From JBNRMR01 sp050942895 (GTDB lineage Bacteria; Bacillota; Clostridia; Christensenellales; UBA1750), in contig JBMNOE010000006.1 in assembly GCA_050942895.1 (NCBI GenBank), positions 1 to 64,000 on the forward strand: a stretch of 64,000 nucleotides of DNA. The letters are read 5' to 3'. The notes below the pieces were generated by a model that ran no database searches, was not told the DNA's origin, and saw only the letters and a program-made list of their open reading frames with translations. Of the stretch, positions 7,791 through 14,770 are shown piece after piece. Each line of letters starts with the position of its first letter. Position 1 is the first letter of the stretch. Both the position numbers and the translations under genes were made by a program.

Positions 7791-8189
7791 ATGTGGAACA
7801 GCGAGTGGGAATACCTGAACCAAGACAGGTTAAGAGCTCTATATGAGCAAAAAATCTCCGGTGAAAGGCCGGATCTGGCGGTAAGAAGGATTATCTGCAA
7901 GGGTTGCGGCAGGGTGTTCTATACACAAATCGACACCAAAAAATACTGCGACTACAACAGGTGCGGGAATCGCGGCTACCAAAAGGAGCTGAAGCAAAGA
8001 CGGCTTGAAAACCGCTCAGGGCGCATTTGTAAGGCCTGCGGTAAGTCCTTTACGCCAAAGAGGTCGGATGCGGTTTACTGTAGTAATGCCTGCAAACAAA
8101 AGGCATACCGCCAAAGTGTTACGGATAAGCAAGTGGACAAAATGACCACTTGCTTATCCGTAACGTTCTGTGAAAGCAACGGGCCATGA
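7791..8189 (+). CDS. Protein with two zinc-finger modules like those of the recombinase tail
   Basis: This 132-residue protein has an aromatic N-terminus and two cysteine modules: CKGCGRVFYTQ-(n)-YCDYNRCGNRGYQ near residues 41-66 and CKACGKSFTPKRSDAVYCSNAC near 82-103. Both match the CxxCGxxF...YCxxxC pattern in the C-terminus of the upstream recombinase. The start at 7791 is preceded by AGGAGG. The last 25 codons overlap a perfect 19-bp inverted repeat (8118-8164) and may not be conserved protein. It may have split from, or assist DNA binding by, the recombinase; function unknown. Confidence 0.55.
   Translation: MWNSEWEYLNQDRLRALYEQKISGERPDLAVRRIICKGCGRVFYTQIDTKKYCDYNRCGNRGYQKELKQRRLENRSGRICKACGKSFTPKRSDAVYCSNACKQKAYRQSVTDKQVDKMTTCLSVTFCESNGP
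8118..8164. repeat. Perfect 19-bp inverted repeat
   Basis: GTTACGGATAAGCAAGTGG (8118-8136) is repeated inverted at 8146-8164 around the nine-base loop ACAAAATGA. It lies inside the 3' end of the zinc-finger gene and is followed by a separate terminator. It is too long and lacks the T-run of a simple terminator, so it may be a protein-binding or replication/partition site. Confidence 0.75.
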
Positions 8190-8215
8190 GACGAAAGCCT
8201 CAAGGCCCGTTTTTG
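8179..8215 (+). terminator. Rho-independent terminator after the zinc-finger gene
   Basis: ACGGGCC (8179-8185) pairs with GGCCCGT (8204-8210), followed by TTTTT. It overlaps the stop of the zinc-finger gene. Confidence 0.65.
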
Positions 8216-8244
8216 CGTCCAGATTGAAAAAGGAGTATACGATT

Positions 8245-8511
8245 ATGAAAATCTTGAAAGCAACCGATTTTGTTGCCGTCCCGACCGCGCCCCTGTGGGA
8301 CGACAATCTCTCGCTGGAGGCCAAGGGCGTGTTTTGCATCCTCTGCGATATGCCGGAGGGCATGGAACTGACCGACTACGATCTGGCTCAGACTTGCAGG
8401 GTCACTATTGGAGAGTTGCGCGACGCCATCCGTGAGCTGAAAGTCGCCGGATATATTGGTGAGCATGATGGAAGTCTGGCCCTGTTTGAGAAGTCTGTCT
8501 TTAGCAAATGA
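8245..8511 (+). CDS. Small helix-turn-helix protein
   Basis: This 88-residue protein contains LTDYDLAQTCRVTIGELRDAIRELKVAGYI, a winged-helix pattern typical of DNA-binding domains in clostridial mobile elements. ATG 8245 has AAAGGAG upstream; the longer frame from 8170 would read through the preceding terminator. It could regulate or bind the downstream parMR region, to which it lies closest. No enzymatic motif is visible. Confidence 0.65.
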   Translation: MKILKATDFVAVPTAPLWDDNLSLEAKGVFCILCDMPEGMELTDYDLAQTCRVTIGELRDAIRELKVAGYIGEHDGSLALFEKSVFSK

Positions 8512-8520
8512 AAGTGGTTC

Positions 8521-8562
8521 TGACCAAAATGGTCACAAGCACCAACTGTAACGGAATGCTTG
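8521..8562. promoter_or_regulatory. Palindromes upstream of parM (candidate centromere or operator)
   Basis: TGACCA-AAA-TGGTCA (8521-8535) is a perfect palindrome followed at once by CAAGCA (8536-8541) and its inverse TGCTTG (8557-8562). The 19-bp inverted repeat at 8118-8164 shares the elements AAGCA, AAAATG and GACCA. ParR-type proteins bind repeats upstream of parM, so this is a plausible parC; this is inferred from position only. Confidence 0.35.
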
Positions 8563-8602
8563 TTTTATCACGCTGAGCCGCCAAGCGGCAGAAAGGAAAC
8601 CT

Positions 8603-9550
8603 ATGAACATCAATCTTATCAATCCCATCCATTCCAACGAGCCGGTCATCATCGGCATCGACCACGGATATGGAAACATCAAGACAGCGCACACCTGCTT
8701 CAAAACCGGCGTGGCTGCCTACGACAAAGAACCGACCTTCAAGAGCAATCTGCTCATCTATGAAGGCCGGTTTTATCTTATCGGCGAGGAACACAAGGAA
8801 TTTGCGGCGGACAAGATGGCAGACAGTGACTATTATATCCTGACGCTTGCCGCCATCGGGCGGGAGTTGAATATCCGCAAGCAGACCTCCGCCCACGTCC
8901 ACATCGCCGCCGGTCTCCCCCTCACTTGGGTCAGTGAGCAGAAGGACAGCTTCCGCGCATACCTCATGCAAAACGAAACGGCGGACTTCAACTTTCGCGG
9001 TGTGGATTACCATGTTGAATTCACCGGAGCCGACATTTTTCCGCAGGGCTTCTCCGCCGTGGCGGACAGGCTCCGGGAGTTCCGGGGCGTGAATATGCTC
9101 TGTGACATAGGCAACGGCACGATGAACGTCATGTATATCAACGAGTGCAGGCCGGTCTCGAAGCTGTGCTTTACCGAGAAGTATGGGACGCACCAGTGTA
9201 TGCTGGCAGTGCGCGAGAGCCTCATGCGGCAGTATGGCACGGCGGTGGACGATTCCCTCATCGAGCGTGTGATAAGGCACGGCACAGCAGACATAAGCGA
9301 CCGTTATCTGACCGCCATCCGGGAGACTGCGACGGAGTATGTGTCCGGTATCTTCCGCAGGCTGCGGGAGCATGAATACGATCCGGAGCTGATGCGGCTG
9401 TATGTAGTAGGCGGTGGGAGCTGCCTTGTCAAGAACTTCGGGCAGTATGACGCCGAGCGCGTTGTCATCAACGACGACATCTGTGCCACGGCCAAGGGCT
9501 ATGAGTTGCTGGCAGAAATGAAGACCCGAAAGAATGGCGGTATGGTATGA
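8603..9550 (+). CDS. parM: ParM/StbA-like actin-family segregation ATPase
   Basis: This 315-residue protein shows the actin-fold nucleotide motifs in order: phosphate-1 IGIDHGYGNIKTA near residue 17, phosphate-2 DIGNGTMNVM near residue 168, and the adenosine motif VVGGGSCLVKNF near residue 268. ParM filaments push sister plasmids apart with ParR and a centromere. ParM genes are typical of plasmids, so its presence in an integrated element points to an extrachromosomal, replicating phase. The stop overlaps the next start as ATGA. Confidence 0.85.
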   Translation: MNINLINPIHSNEPVIIGIDHGYGNIKTAHTCFKTGVAAYDKEPTFKSNLLIYEGRFYLIGEEHKEFAADKMADSDYYILTLAAIGRELNIRKQTSAHVHIAAGLPLTWVSEQKDSFRAYLMQNETADFNFRGVDYHVEFTGADIFPQGFSAVADRLREFRGVNMLCDIGNGTMNVMYINECRPVSKLCFTEKYGTHQCMLAVRESLMRQYGTAVDDSLIERVIRHGTADISDRYLTAIRETATEYVSGIFRRLREHEYDPELMRLYVVGGGSCLVKNFGQYDAERVVINDDICATAKGYELLAEMKTRKNGGMV

Positions 9551-9924
9551 ACAGCATGATAAAGAACACCAATATCCGGCTGAATCTGGAGCGCGAGGAT
9601 GACCGCCGCGCATGGGCGTATTTGCAGAAACTGGACAAAAAGCAATACAAGTCATACAGCCGTGCGGTTGTGCTGGCAATCAACGATTACTTCAGCCGAC
9701 AAGAGCGCGTGCTCCATGACCCATACTTGGAAACGCGGGAAAAAGAGGATGCGTTTCTGCAAAACGTATTGGATACGATCCGACAGGAGCTTCATACGTC
9801 AGCGCCTGTATATGGCCTTATGCAGCTTTTGCAGGGCATCCAGCCTGCGGCTTCGGCTGTCCATGGGCAGCAGGAAAGCAATGAATCCATAGATGACGCG
9901 CTGGATTTCGTAAACAGTTTTTGA
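9547..9924 (+). CDS. parR: ParR-like ribbon-helix-helix partition protein
   Basis: This 125-residue protein begins with NIRLNLEREDDRRAWAYL and KSYSRAVVLAINDYF, a ribbon-helix-helix type N-terminus as in ParR. The acidic C-terminal part (ESNESIDDALDFVNSF) resembles the ParM-binding tail of ParR proteins. Its start is fused to the parM stop by a four-base ATGA overlap. Assignment follows from fold-like pattern and position; overall sequence similarity cannot be measured here. Confidence 0.7.
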   Translation: MNSMIKNTNIRLNLEREDDRRAWAYLQKLDKKQYKSYSRAVVLAINDYFSRQERVLHDPYLETREKEDAFLQNVLDTIRQELHTSAPVYGLMQLLQGIQPAASAVHGQQESNESIDDALDFVNSF

Positions 9925-9927
9925 CGG

Positions 9928-10131
9928 TCAGGCGTTCTTTTCAAATTTAGCCACATCGGAAAGCTCGCAATCCAGAAGCTCACACAGGTCGGCCAGCGTG
10001 TTGGTGGAGACAGACATGTTCTTCTTCAGCCTCTGCACCGTGCTGCCGCTGATCTTGTACTTTTCCCGCAGCGTGTAGGTCGTAACTCCCTTTTCTTTCA
10101 TGGTCTCCCATAAAGGCGTATAAACGATCAA
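9928..10131 (-). CDS. Small Xre/Cro-type repressor
   Basis: This 67-residue protein reads IVYTPLWETMKEKGVTTYTL, then SGSTVQRLKKNMSVSTNTLADLCELLDC. This is the compact Cro/CI HTH common in clostridial mobile elements. A TTG start at 10131 is chosen because GGAGGG lies six bases upstream; the ATG at 10185 would put that site inside the gene. It converges on parR with three bases between and is divergent from the small gene at 10228. Confidence 0.75.
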   Translation of the reverse strand: MIVYTPLWETMKEKGVTTYTLREKYKISGSTVQRLKKNMSVSTNTLADLCELLDCELSDVAKFEKNA

Positions 10132-10227
10132 AATAATCCCTCCGATGCTCTTGCATAACCCCATTATGTTCGCTATAATGGGCATACACTATGCTCCAAT
10201 ATTGGGCATAGTTTTGGAGGGATAAAA

Positions 10228-10398
10228 GTGCCGGATTACGCAAAAATGTATCATAAGCTGTTCAACGCCATGACAGACGCTATAGAGGTATTACAGCAGG
10301 CGCAGCGGGAAACCGAGGAGATGTACGTTTCGGCAAAGGAACCGGAGATACATCTTCTTCATCCGGAAGACGTGGCAAAGGACGACAGCGAAAAATAA
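10228..10398 (+). CDS. Small hypothetical protein of the mobilisation region
   Basis: This 56-residue protein has a GTG start at 10228 behind GGAGGG and reads PDYAKMYHKLFNAMTDAIEV, a single long helix with an acidic tail. It is divergent from the Xre gene. The palindromic stretch GGGCATACACTATGCTCCAATATTGGGCATAG between them (10180-10211) contains GGGCATA twice as a direct repeat and probably holds the operator. Function unknown. Confidence 0.5.
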   Translation: MPDYAKMYHKLFNAMTDAIEVLQQAQRETEEMYVSAKEPEIHLLHPEDVAKDDSEK

Positions 10399-10480
10399 CG
10401 CTGCCGTCCTCTGTCCGTAGCGGCACTAAACTGAGGGCCAATTGGCTCAAAAAAAAATAAGAGTAGCAGGAAAAACGATA

Positions 10481-10531
10481 GCAGTGACAGCCACTTTTCC
10501 CATGATTCGAGGGATAAGCGGCCATCACTGC
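10481..10531. repeat. Imperfect inverted repeat upstream of DUF3847 gene
   Basis: GCAGTGACAGCC (10481-10492) pairs with GGCCATCACTGC (10520-10531) at ten of twelve positions. A further copy of the arm, AGTGGCTGC, follows at 10547-10555. The region from 10399 to 10610 has no gene. It may be an operator or part of the transfer origin. Confidence 0.4.
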
Positions 10532-10610
10532 TATTTTCATGTGAAAGTGGCTGCATTATTGAAAGAAGTCAAGCCAGTTTCCCGGATTATTAGCAGAAAG
10601 GATGCTTATT

Positions 10611-10868
10611 ATGGACGAAAACGACACTGGCCGTAGCCAGCGTGCAGAGGCGCAACCGCCGCAGGCGGCTCTTAGCGCCGAGCAGAAAAAGCTGCTTCAA
10701 GCAAAGCACCGTCTGGAGGAAGCCGAGATGCGCGACCGCAAGAAGGAGCGCAGCGCCAGAACACGACGGCTTATCCAAGAGGGCGCGATACTGGAAAAAG
10801 CGATCCCGCAGGTGACGGGTATGGAGCTTGACGCATTGGAGGATTACCTGTGCGCGCTGTTAAAATGA
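10611..10868 (+). CDS. DUF3847-type protein upstream of the relaxase
   Basis: This 85-residue, highly charged helical protein has a disordered N-terminus, then a coiled helix (AEQKKLLQAKHRLEEAEMRD) and RLIQEGAILEKAIP. This is the DUF3847 pattern found directly before MobA/MobL genes in clostridial mobilisable elements, where a role as relaxosome accessory protein is suspected. ATG 10611 is preferred over 10602 because GAAAGG lies nine bases upstream of it. Confidence 0.7.
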   Translation: MDENDTGRSQRAEAQPPQAALSAEQKKLLQAKHRLEEAEMRDRKKERSARTRRLIQEGAILEKAIPQVTGMELDALEDYLCALLK

Positions 10869-10884
10869 TTACGAGGTACGAGGG

Positions 10885-10915
10885 GGCGCTCCGGGCAACC
10901 GGGGCGTCCTTTTTT
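10885..10915 (+). terminator. Terminator after the DUF3847 gene
   Basis: GGCGCTCCGG (10885-10894) pairs with CCGGGGCGTC (10899-10908) through two wobble pairs, followed by TTTTTT. Confidence 0.55.
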
Positions 10916-11017
10916 AGTCCCGAAGGGCGCAACTTACTCACCACCCTACGGGCGGTGGTATGGGCTTCGCCCGTCGTTGCGCTCTCCGAGGGGGATGCGG
11001 CTCCTGCGGGAGCCTAC

Positions 11018-11170
11018 AGCCAATGCCACAGCCCGGCGGGTGCCGCTGTCATTGGCTGCGCGGTTGACAATGAGTTTCCATTCTGGAATCCCCTTGTCAA
11101 CTGCCTGCGTAAACCTACCACTGGCAGCTTTGCCGCAGAGAGGGCTATCACATTTCGTGACAGCCCTTTT
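11018..11170. other. Hairpin cluster upstream of the relaxase, candidate oriT
   Basis: The 343-base gap before mobA contains three inverted repeats: GCCAATG...CATTGGC (11018-11056), GTTGACAA/TTGTCAAC (11063-11070, 11094-11101), and AGGGCTATCAC/GTGACAGCCCT (11141-11151, 11157-11167) followed by a T-rich run. Transfer origins of MobA/MobL systems are hairpin-rich and lie just upstream of the relaxase gene, so this is the best oriT candidate. No nick site can be assigned by eye. Confidence 0.45.
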
Positions 11171-11211
11171 CTTTTTGCGAAAAGAAACAAAACTGGAGAG
11201 GGTGAGAACGA

Positions 11212-12936
11212 ATGGCGATCTACCACTTGGAGGCGAAGGTCGTGAGCCGTGGCACGGGTCGAAGTGCTGTTGCGACTGCGGCTTACATGAGCTGTTCCGA
11301 GATTTACAACGATTACGACGGTATCCAGCATGACTACACCCGAAAGCAGGGGCTTGTCTGGCAACAGACCTTTTTGCCGGACTATGCCCCCGCCGAATGG
11401 CAAGACAGGGCGGTTCTATGGAACGCCGTGGAGGAAAACGAAAAGACAAAGGACAGCCGTCTTGCCCGCGAGTTCGTTGTGGCGTTGCCGAAAGAGCTTG
11501 ATCACAAAGACCAGATCACGCTGCTGACGGATTTCATACAGGCTCATTTTGTAGCGGACGGGATGTGCGCGGATGCTGCAATCCACGATACGGACGGACA
11601 CAATCCCCACGCTCATATCCTGCTGACCGTGCGGCCCTTGAATGAAAACGGTACATGGCAGTACAAGACAGAGAAGGAATACCTCTGCGTCCGCGACGGC
11701 GAGGAACGAGGCTTTACCGCCGCTGAGTTTAAGGCGTTGCAGGCTGAGGGCTGGGAGAAACAGTACTCGTACAAGGTAGGCAAGAAGAAAGTATATTTAC
11801 CGCCATCCGAAGCAGAAGCGCATGGTTGTGAGCGCGCCGACAAGCATCCAAAGAGCACCCGATACGGCAGACAAAATCCCATCTCCGAGCGTTGGAACAG
11901 CGAGGAACAGCTTGTCCTTTGGCGGGCGGCATGGGCCAACGTCAGCAACCACCATCTGGAACGCGCCGGTTCTGGCGAGCGCATCGACCATCGCAGTCAC
12001 GCCGATAGAGGCCTTAAAGAGCAGCCCACCATACATGAGGGTGTTTTTGCCCGCCTGATGGAGCGCGAGGGCTTGGTATCCGACCGCTGCGAGCTCAACC
12101 AGCAGATTAGGGCTGACAACAAGCAGCTGCGGGAGCTGAGAGCGCAGGTGAAAAAGCTGACGGACGCTGTGAAGAACACCATTCCCGCCATCGCCGAGGC
12201 CATGGAGAAGATACGACGGAACATGCTTATTTTCAGCTATCAACTGCTGCATGCCCGTTCATCGAAACGCAAATTGTCAGAAACGCTAAGTGCCGTCACG
12301 CCTGATTACGAAAGATTTGTTGGCATCGTGAAAGAAATAAAGGCCAAATCCAAAGAGCGCCGGGCTCTGCTGGCCGAGAAGAAATCCACCCCGCTTATTA
12401 ACGTCCCGAAGCATATGGAGCTGTCCCGGCAGATTGCCGCGCTGACGGAAGATATGGAGGAGCTGAAAAGCGAAAAGGCCGTGCTGCTTCACCGCTTTGA
12501 TAAGGCTGACGACGCCGGGATGAAGGAGGTCAAGGCACAAGCCGATTCTATGGAAGCGTCGCTGAAAAAGCTGGAGCAGGCGGAAGTACGCTTTTCGTCC
12601 GAGCTTGACGCCGCGCTTATCCAATACCGGGAGCTGACCGAGCAGGCTGCCGAAATGGACGCAGCGGAGCTTGCCGCAGCCAGAGCCGAGCTGCGCCCTG
12701 CCAAAACCGCCGACGCCGCAGATCGCGTAAAAGCAGCCTATGCCCCGACGCTGATTCCATCGCCCTCGGACTCGATATCGAAGCTGCCGTCAGCCACATA
12801 CACGAAGCCAAGGCTCGCGTCATCTGTGTTTTCCACGTGGATGCCGTCCTTGCCCGATACAATGGTCAGCTCGGTATCGGTCGCGCGCACGCTGTCGTTG
12901 GCATCTATGCCGTGGGAAGCAGAGCTTATACTGTAG
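11212..12936 (+). CDS. mobA: MobA/MobL-family relaxase, 3' end lost and fused to foreign sequence
   Basis: The relaxase domain is intact. It has MAIYHLEAKVVSRGTGRSAV with the catalytic Tyr25 in AAYMS, and the metal-binding histidine motif HDTDGHNPHAHILL near residue 125. Coiled coils follow between residues 290 and 500. It nicks oriT and pilots the strand during mobilisation. True relaxase sequence ends near residue 508 (DAADRVKAAY, base ~12740). The remaining 66 codons are the antisense of the truncated carbohydrate-binding gene at 12738. The catalytic part could still work. ATG 11212 has GAGAGGGTGAG upstream. Confidence 0.85.
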   Translation: MAIYHLEAKVVSRGTGRSAVATAAYMSCSEIYNDYDGIQHDYTRKQGLVWQQTFLPDYAPAEWQDRAVLWNAVEENEKTKDSRLAREFVVALPKELDHKDQITLLTDFIQAHFVADGMCADAAIHDTDGHNPHAHILLTVRPLNENGTWQYKTEKEYLCVRDGEERGFTAAEFKALQAEGWEKQYSYKVGKKKVYLPPSEAEAHGCERADKHPKSTRYGRQNPISERWNSEEQLVLWRAAWANVSNHHLERAGSGERIDHRSHADRGLKEQPTIHEGVFARLMEREGLVSDRCELNQQIRADNKQLRELRAQVKKLTDAVKNTIPAIAEAMEKIRRNMLIFSYQLLHARSSKRKLSETLSAVTPDYERFVGIVKEIKAKSKERRALLAEKKSTPLINVPKHMELSRQIAALTEDMEELKSEKAVLLHRFDKADDAGMKEVKAQADSMEASLKKLEQAEVRFSSELDAALIQYRELTEQAAEMDAAELAAARAELRPAKTADAADRVKAAYAPTLIPSPSDSISKLPSATYTKPRLASSVFSTWMPSLPDTMVSSVSVARTLSLASMPWEAELIL

Positions 12937-13583
12937 CTTCCGCCTGCAAAGACCAGCTCGTCTTTGCAGACGATGCCATGACCCACGGGCGAGGTGACGC
13001 TCAGACTCCCGGAGCCGTTGAAGCTCAGATCCGCCTTGGAAAAGACGGCTCCGTCAATGTTGTTGTCATCAATGGCCGTAAAGACGCCGCCGTTTGCCAG
13101 CGTGTTTTCGCTGCCATCAGCCAGCGTGATTACCACCTTGTCCGCTTCCAGAATGTAGATAGGGGCTGAAGTTTCGCTGGTTATGGAAACGCCGTCAAGC
13201 ACAAGCTGGGGTTTGTCGGTATCTCCGGCGCTTACAATGATCATACCGTCGTTCAGCGTTCCGGTGAGGATATAGGTGCCCTCATCGGTGATGGTGACTG
13301 TGCCACCGTCTATCTGCACCGCATCGGAATCGCAGTCGGCGCTGTCACCGTTAAGCTGTATGATCGCGGCGGCGCTCTCGTCATAGTCCGCGGATAAGTC
13401 GCGGTCTGTAAACATACCCGATGTATCGACGTCCACCACCGGCGTCACTGTAGCCGACACCACCGGCGTCTGCTCGGCATCAGCGGAAGGGGTACTCCCG
13501 ACGCTGCCGACATTCTGAGCGCCGCAGCCGGACAGCAGCAGGGCCAGTATGAGGCCTGTTGCAAGGGATGATTTATATTTCAT
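12738..13583 (-). CDS. Carbohydrate-binding domain lipoprotein, C-terminally truncated
   Basis: The protein starts with a lipoprotein signal peptide (LILALLLSGC, Cys20). It continues into repeated beta-helix-like strands (GGTVTITDEGTYILTGTL, LVLDGVSITSETSAPI, GIDANDSVRATDTELTIVS), which match the carbohydrate-binding domain family (DUF4353). It stops after GDGISVGA at the joint with the relaxase gene, where members of the family continue with more repeats. Such genes usually sit with a two-component system, as here (response regulator and kinase remnant upstream). The RBS AGGAGG lies ten bases before ATG 13583. Confidence 0.75.
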   Translation of the reverse strand: MKYKSSLATGLILALLLSGCGAQNVGSVGSTPSADAEQTPVVSATVTPVVDVDTSGMFTDRDLSADYDESAAAIIQLNGDSADCDSDAVQIDGGTVTITDEGTYILTGTLNDGMIIVSAGDTDKPQLVLDGVSITSETSAPIYILEADKVVITLADGSENTLANGGVFTAIDDNNIDGAVFSKADLSFNGSGSLSVTSPVGHGIVCKDELVFAGGSYSISSASHGIDANDSVRATDTELTIVSGKDGIHVENTDDASLGFVYVADGSFDIESEGDGISVGA

Positions 13584-13600
13584 AATCGTGTCCTCCTATT

Positions 13601-13807
13601 CTATAGCCCCGCGTTGGAGGTTTCCTGCTTGGAGACTGTAATCTCCAGATTCCCGTTGCGGCAGCGCAGCTTGTCGAGCATCTGCAAACTGCTTTGTGTC
13701 AGATCCTGCTGTGTGAAATGCAGCACCAGTCCCAGAATGATCACCAGCATGACGGCGACCACCGCCATCAGGATGCAGACCAGCTTGACGCGCAGCCGTT
13801 TCAGCAT
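13601..13807 (-). pseudogene. Sensor histidine kinase remnant (N-terminal membrane segment only)
   Basis: Only 68 codons remain. They give a basic start (MLKRLRVKL), one membrane helix (VCILMAVVAVMLVIILGLVL) and a short tail ending QETSNAGL. No HAMP, dimerisation or ATP-binding domain is present. The start overlaps the response regulator stop by seven bases, the usual arrangement for an RR-HK pair, so this was the partner kinase. The remainder was lost by deletion, possibly internal, because the downstream lipoprotein gene keeps its own ribosome-binding site. Confidence 0.65.
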
Positions 13808-14478
13808 TTTTCGTCCACCTCCAGGTGATAGCCAAGCCTGCGCAGGGCCTCGATGCGAACGTTGGAGCCAATGCTGGCGAGCTTCTTTCTGAGAAAGCCC
13901 ACATATACCTCCACATGGTTTTCCACCGCGTTGGAGTCATACCCCCAGACTCGGGATAGAATAACCTCCTTGGATAAAATACGATCCTGCGCCTGCAATA
14001 GGAAGCGCATGATATCAAACTCCCTTGCAGAGAGTCGAACGCTCTTTTCGCCGCAGACCAACAGGCAGGACTCCAAGTCGAGCGAGGTGTTCCCGAAAAC
14101 CAGTTCGTTCACCTGATTGCCCTGCCGGCGCAAAAGGGCGTTGATGCAGGCCAACAGCTCACGTGAGTCAAAGGGCTTTGTCAGATAGTAATCCGCCCCA
14201 GCGTTCAGCCCCTCAACCCGATCCTCCAGCGCCGATTTTGCCGTCAGCATCAGGATCGGCGTGGCACAGCGCTTGGCTCTGACTCTGCGGGCTACCTCGT
14301 AGCCACCCAGCTTTGGCATCATGATGTCCAAAATGAGTAGGTCATAAACGCCCAGCTCCGCGTATTCCGCCCCGTCCTCGCCGTCGTACACGGCCTCCAC
14401 CTCGAAGCCCTTGCCCTCAAGCAGCTTTTTTATGGAATTGGCCAGCAAGACCTCATCCTCAATTACTAATATTTTCAT
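13801..14478 (-). CDS. OmpR/PhoB-family response regulator
   Basis: The receiver domain (1-115) has the acidic pocket IEDE and phosphoacceptor Asp51 in LLILDIMMPKLGG, with the conserved lysine in YLTKPF. The C-terminal winged helix (about 125-225) includes REFDIMRFLLQ and NAVENHVEVYVGFLRKKL. It should be phosphorylated by the kinase whose remnant follows, and is now without an intact partner in the window. ATG 14478 is preferred over 14502 because AGGAGA lies seven bases upstream. Directly repeated TTCAG motifs in its promoter suggest autoregulation. Confidence 0.88.
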   Translation of the reverse strand: MKILVIEDEVLLANSIKKLLEGKGFEVEAVYDGEDGAEYAELGVYDLLILDIMMPKLGGYEVARRVRAKRCATPILMLTAKSALEDRVEGLNAGADYYLTKPFDSRELLACINALLRRQGNQVNELVFGNTSLDLESCLLVCGEKSVRLSAREFDIMRFLLQAQDRILSKEVILSRVWGYDSNAVENHVEVYVGFLRKKLASIGSNVRIEALRRLGYHLEVDEKC

Positions 14479-14504
14479 GGAGTCATCTCCTGTCACTTGC
14501 ATCC

Positions 14505-14539
14505 ATTATAATACAGCTCCTTCCTGAAATAAAGCTGAA
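14505..14539 (-). promoter_or_regulatory. Promoter and direct-repeat operator of the response regulator gene
   Basis: On the minus strand TATAAT lies at 14510-14505. Upstream, TTCAGC (14539-14534) and TTCAGG (14528-14523) form a direct repeat with 11-bp spacing that covers the -35 region. This is the usual site geometry for OmpR-type regulators. The rest of the gap to 14770 shows no gene. Confidence 0.5.
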
Positions 14540-14770
14540 GAAGATGCTACGAATTAATATTGAGTATGGCGATGATACCATTGGTGTTACAACGTTTCAA
14601 CATTAAACACAACAGGGGAATCCTATCGCTGTGAATGCCTTGAATTCGACTTAAAATCGAAACGGTTTTTGTAGACTGTTTGATTGCGCCCCCCTTTTTG
14701 AGTTCGAAAATATATGCGACCAGGCATGGATATGATTCAATGTAAAAACTACCCTTGACAAATCTCGTCT

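Noticed and set aside
8501..9679. 392-residue minus-strand frame opposite parM
   Set aside because: It is the antisense of parM, which has clear actin-family motifs, a ribosome-binding site and ATGA coupling to parR. The antisense frame shows no motif and starts inside parR.
10946..11449. Minus-strand frame across the relaxase start
   Set aside because: It covers the hairpin-rich candidate oriT and the antisense of the relaxase catalytic domain, with no start signal.
12741..12936. Novel C-terminal domain of the relaxase
   Set aside because: These codons are the reverse complement of the carbohydrate-binding lipoprotein gene, so they arise from a deletion joint rather than from a real domain.
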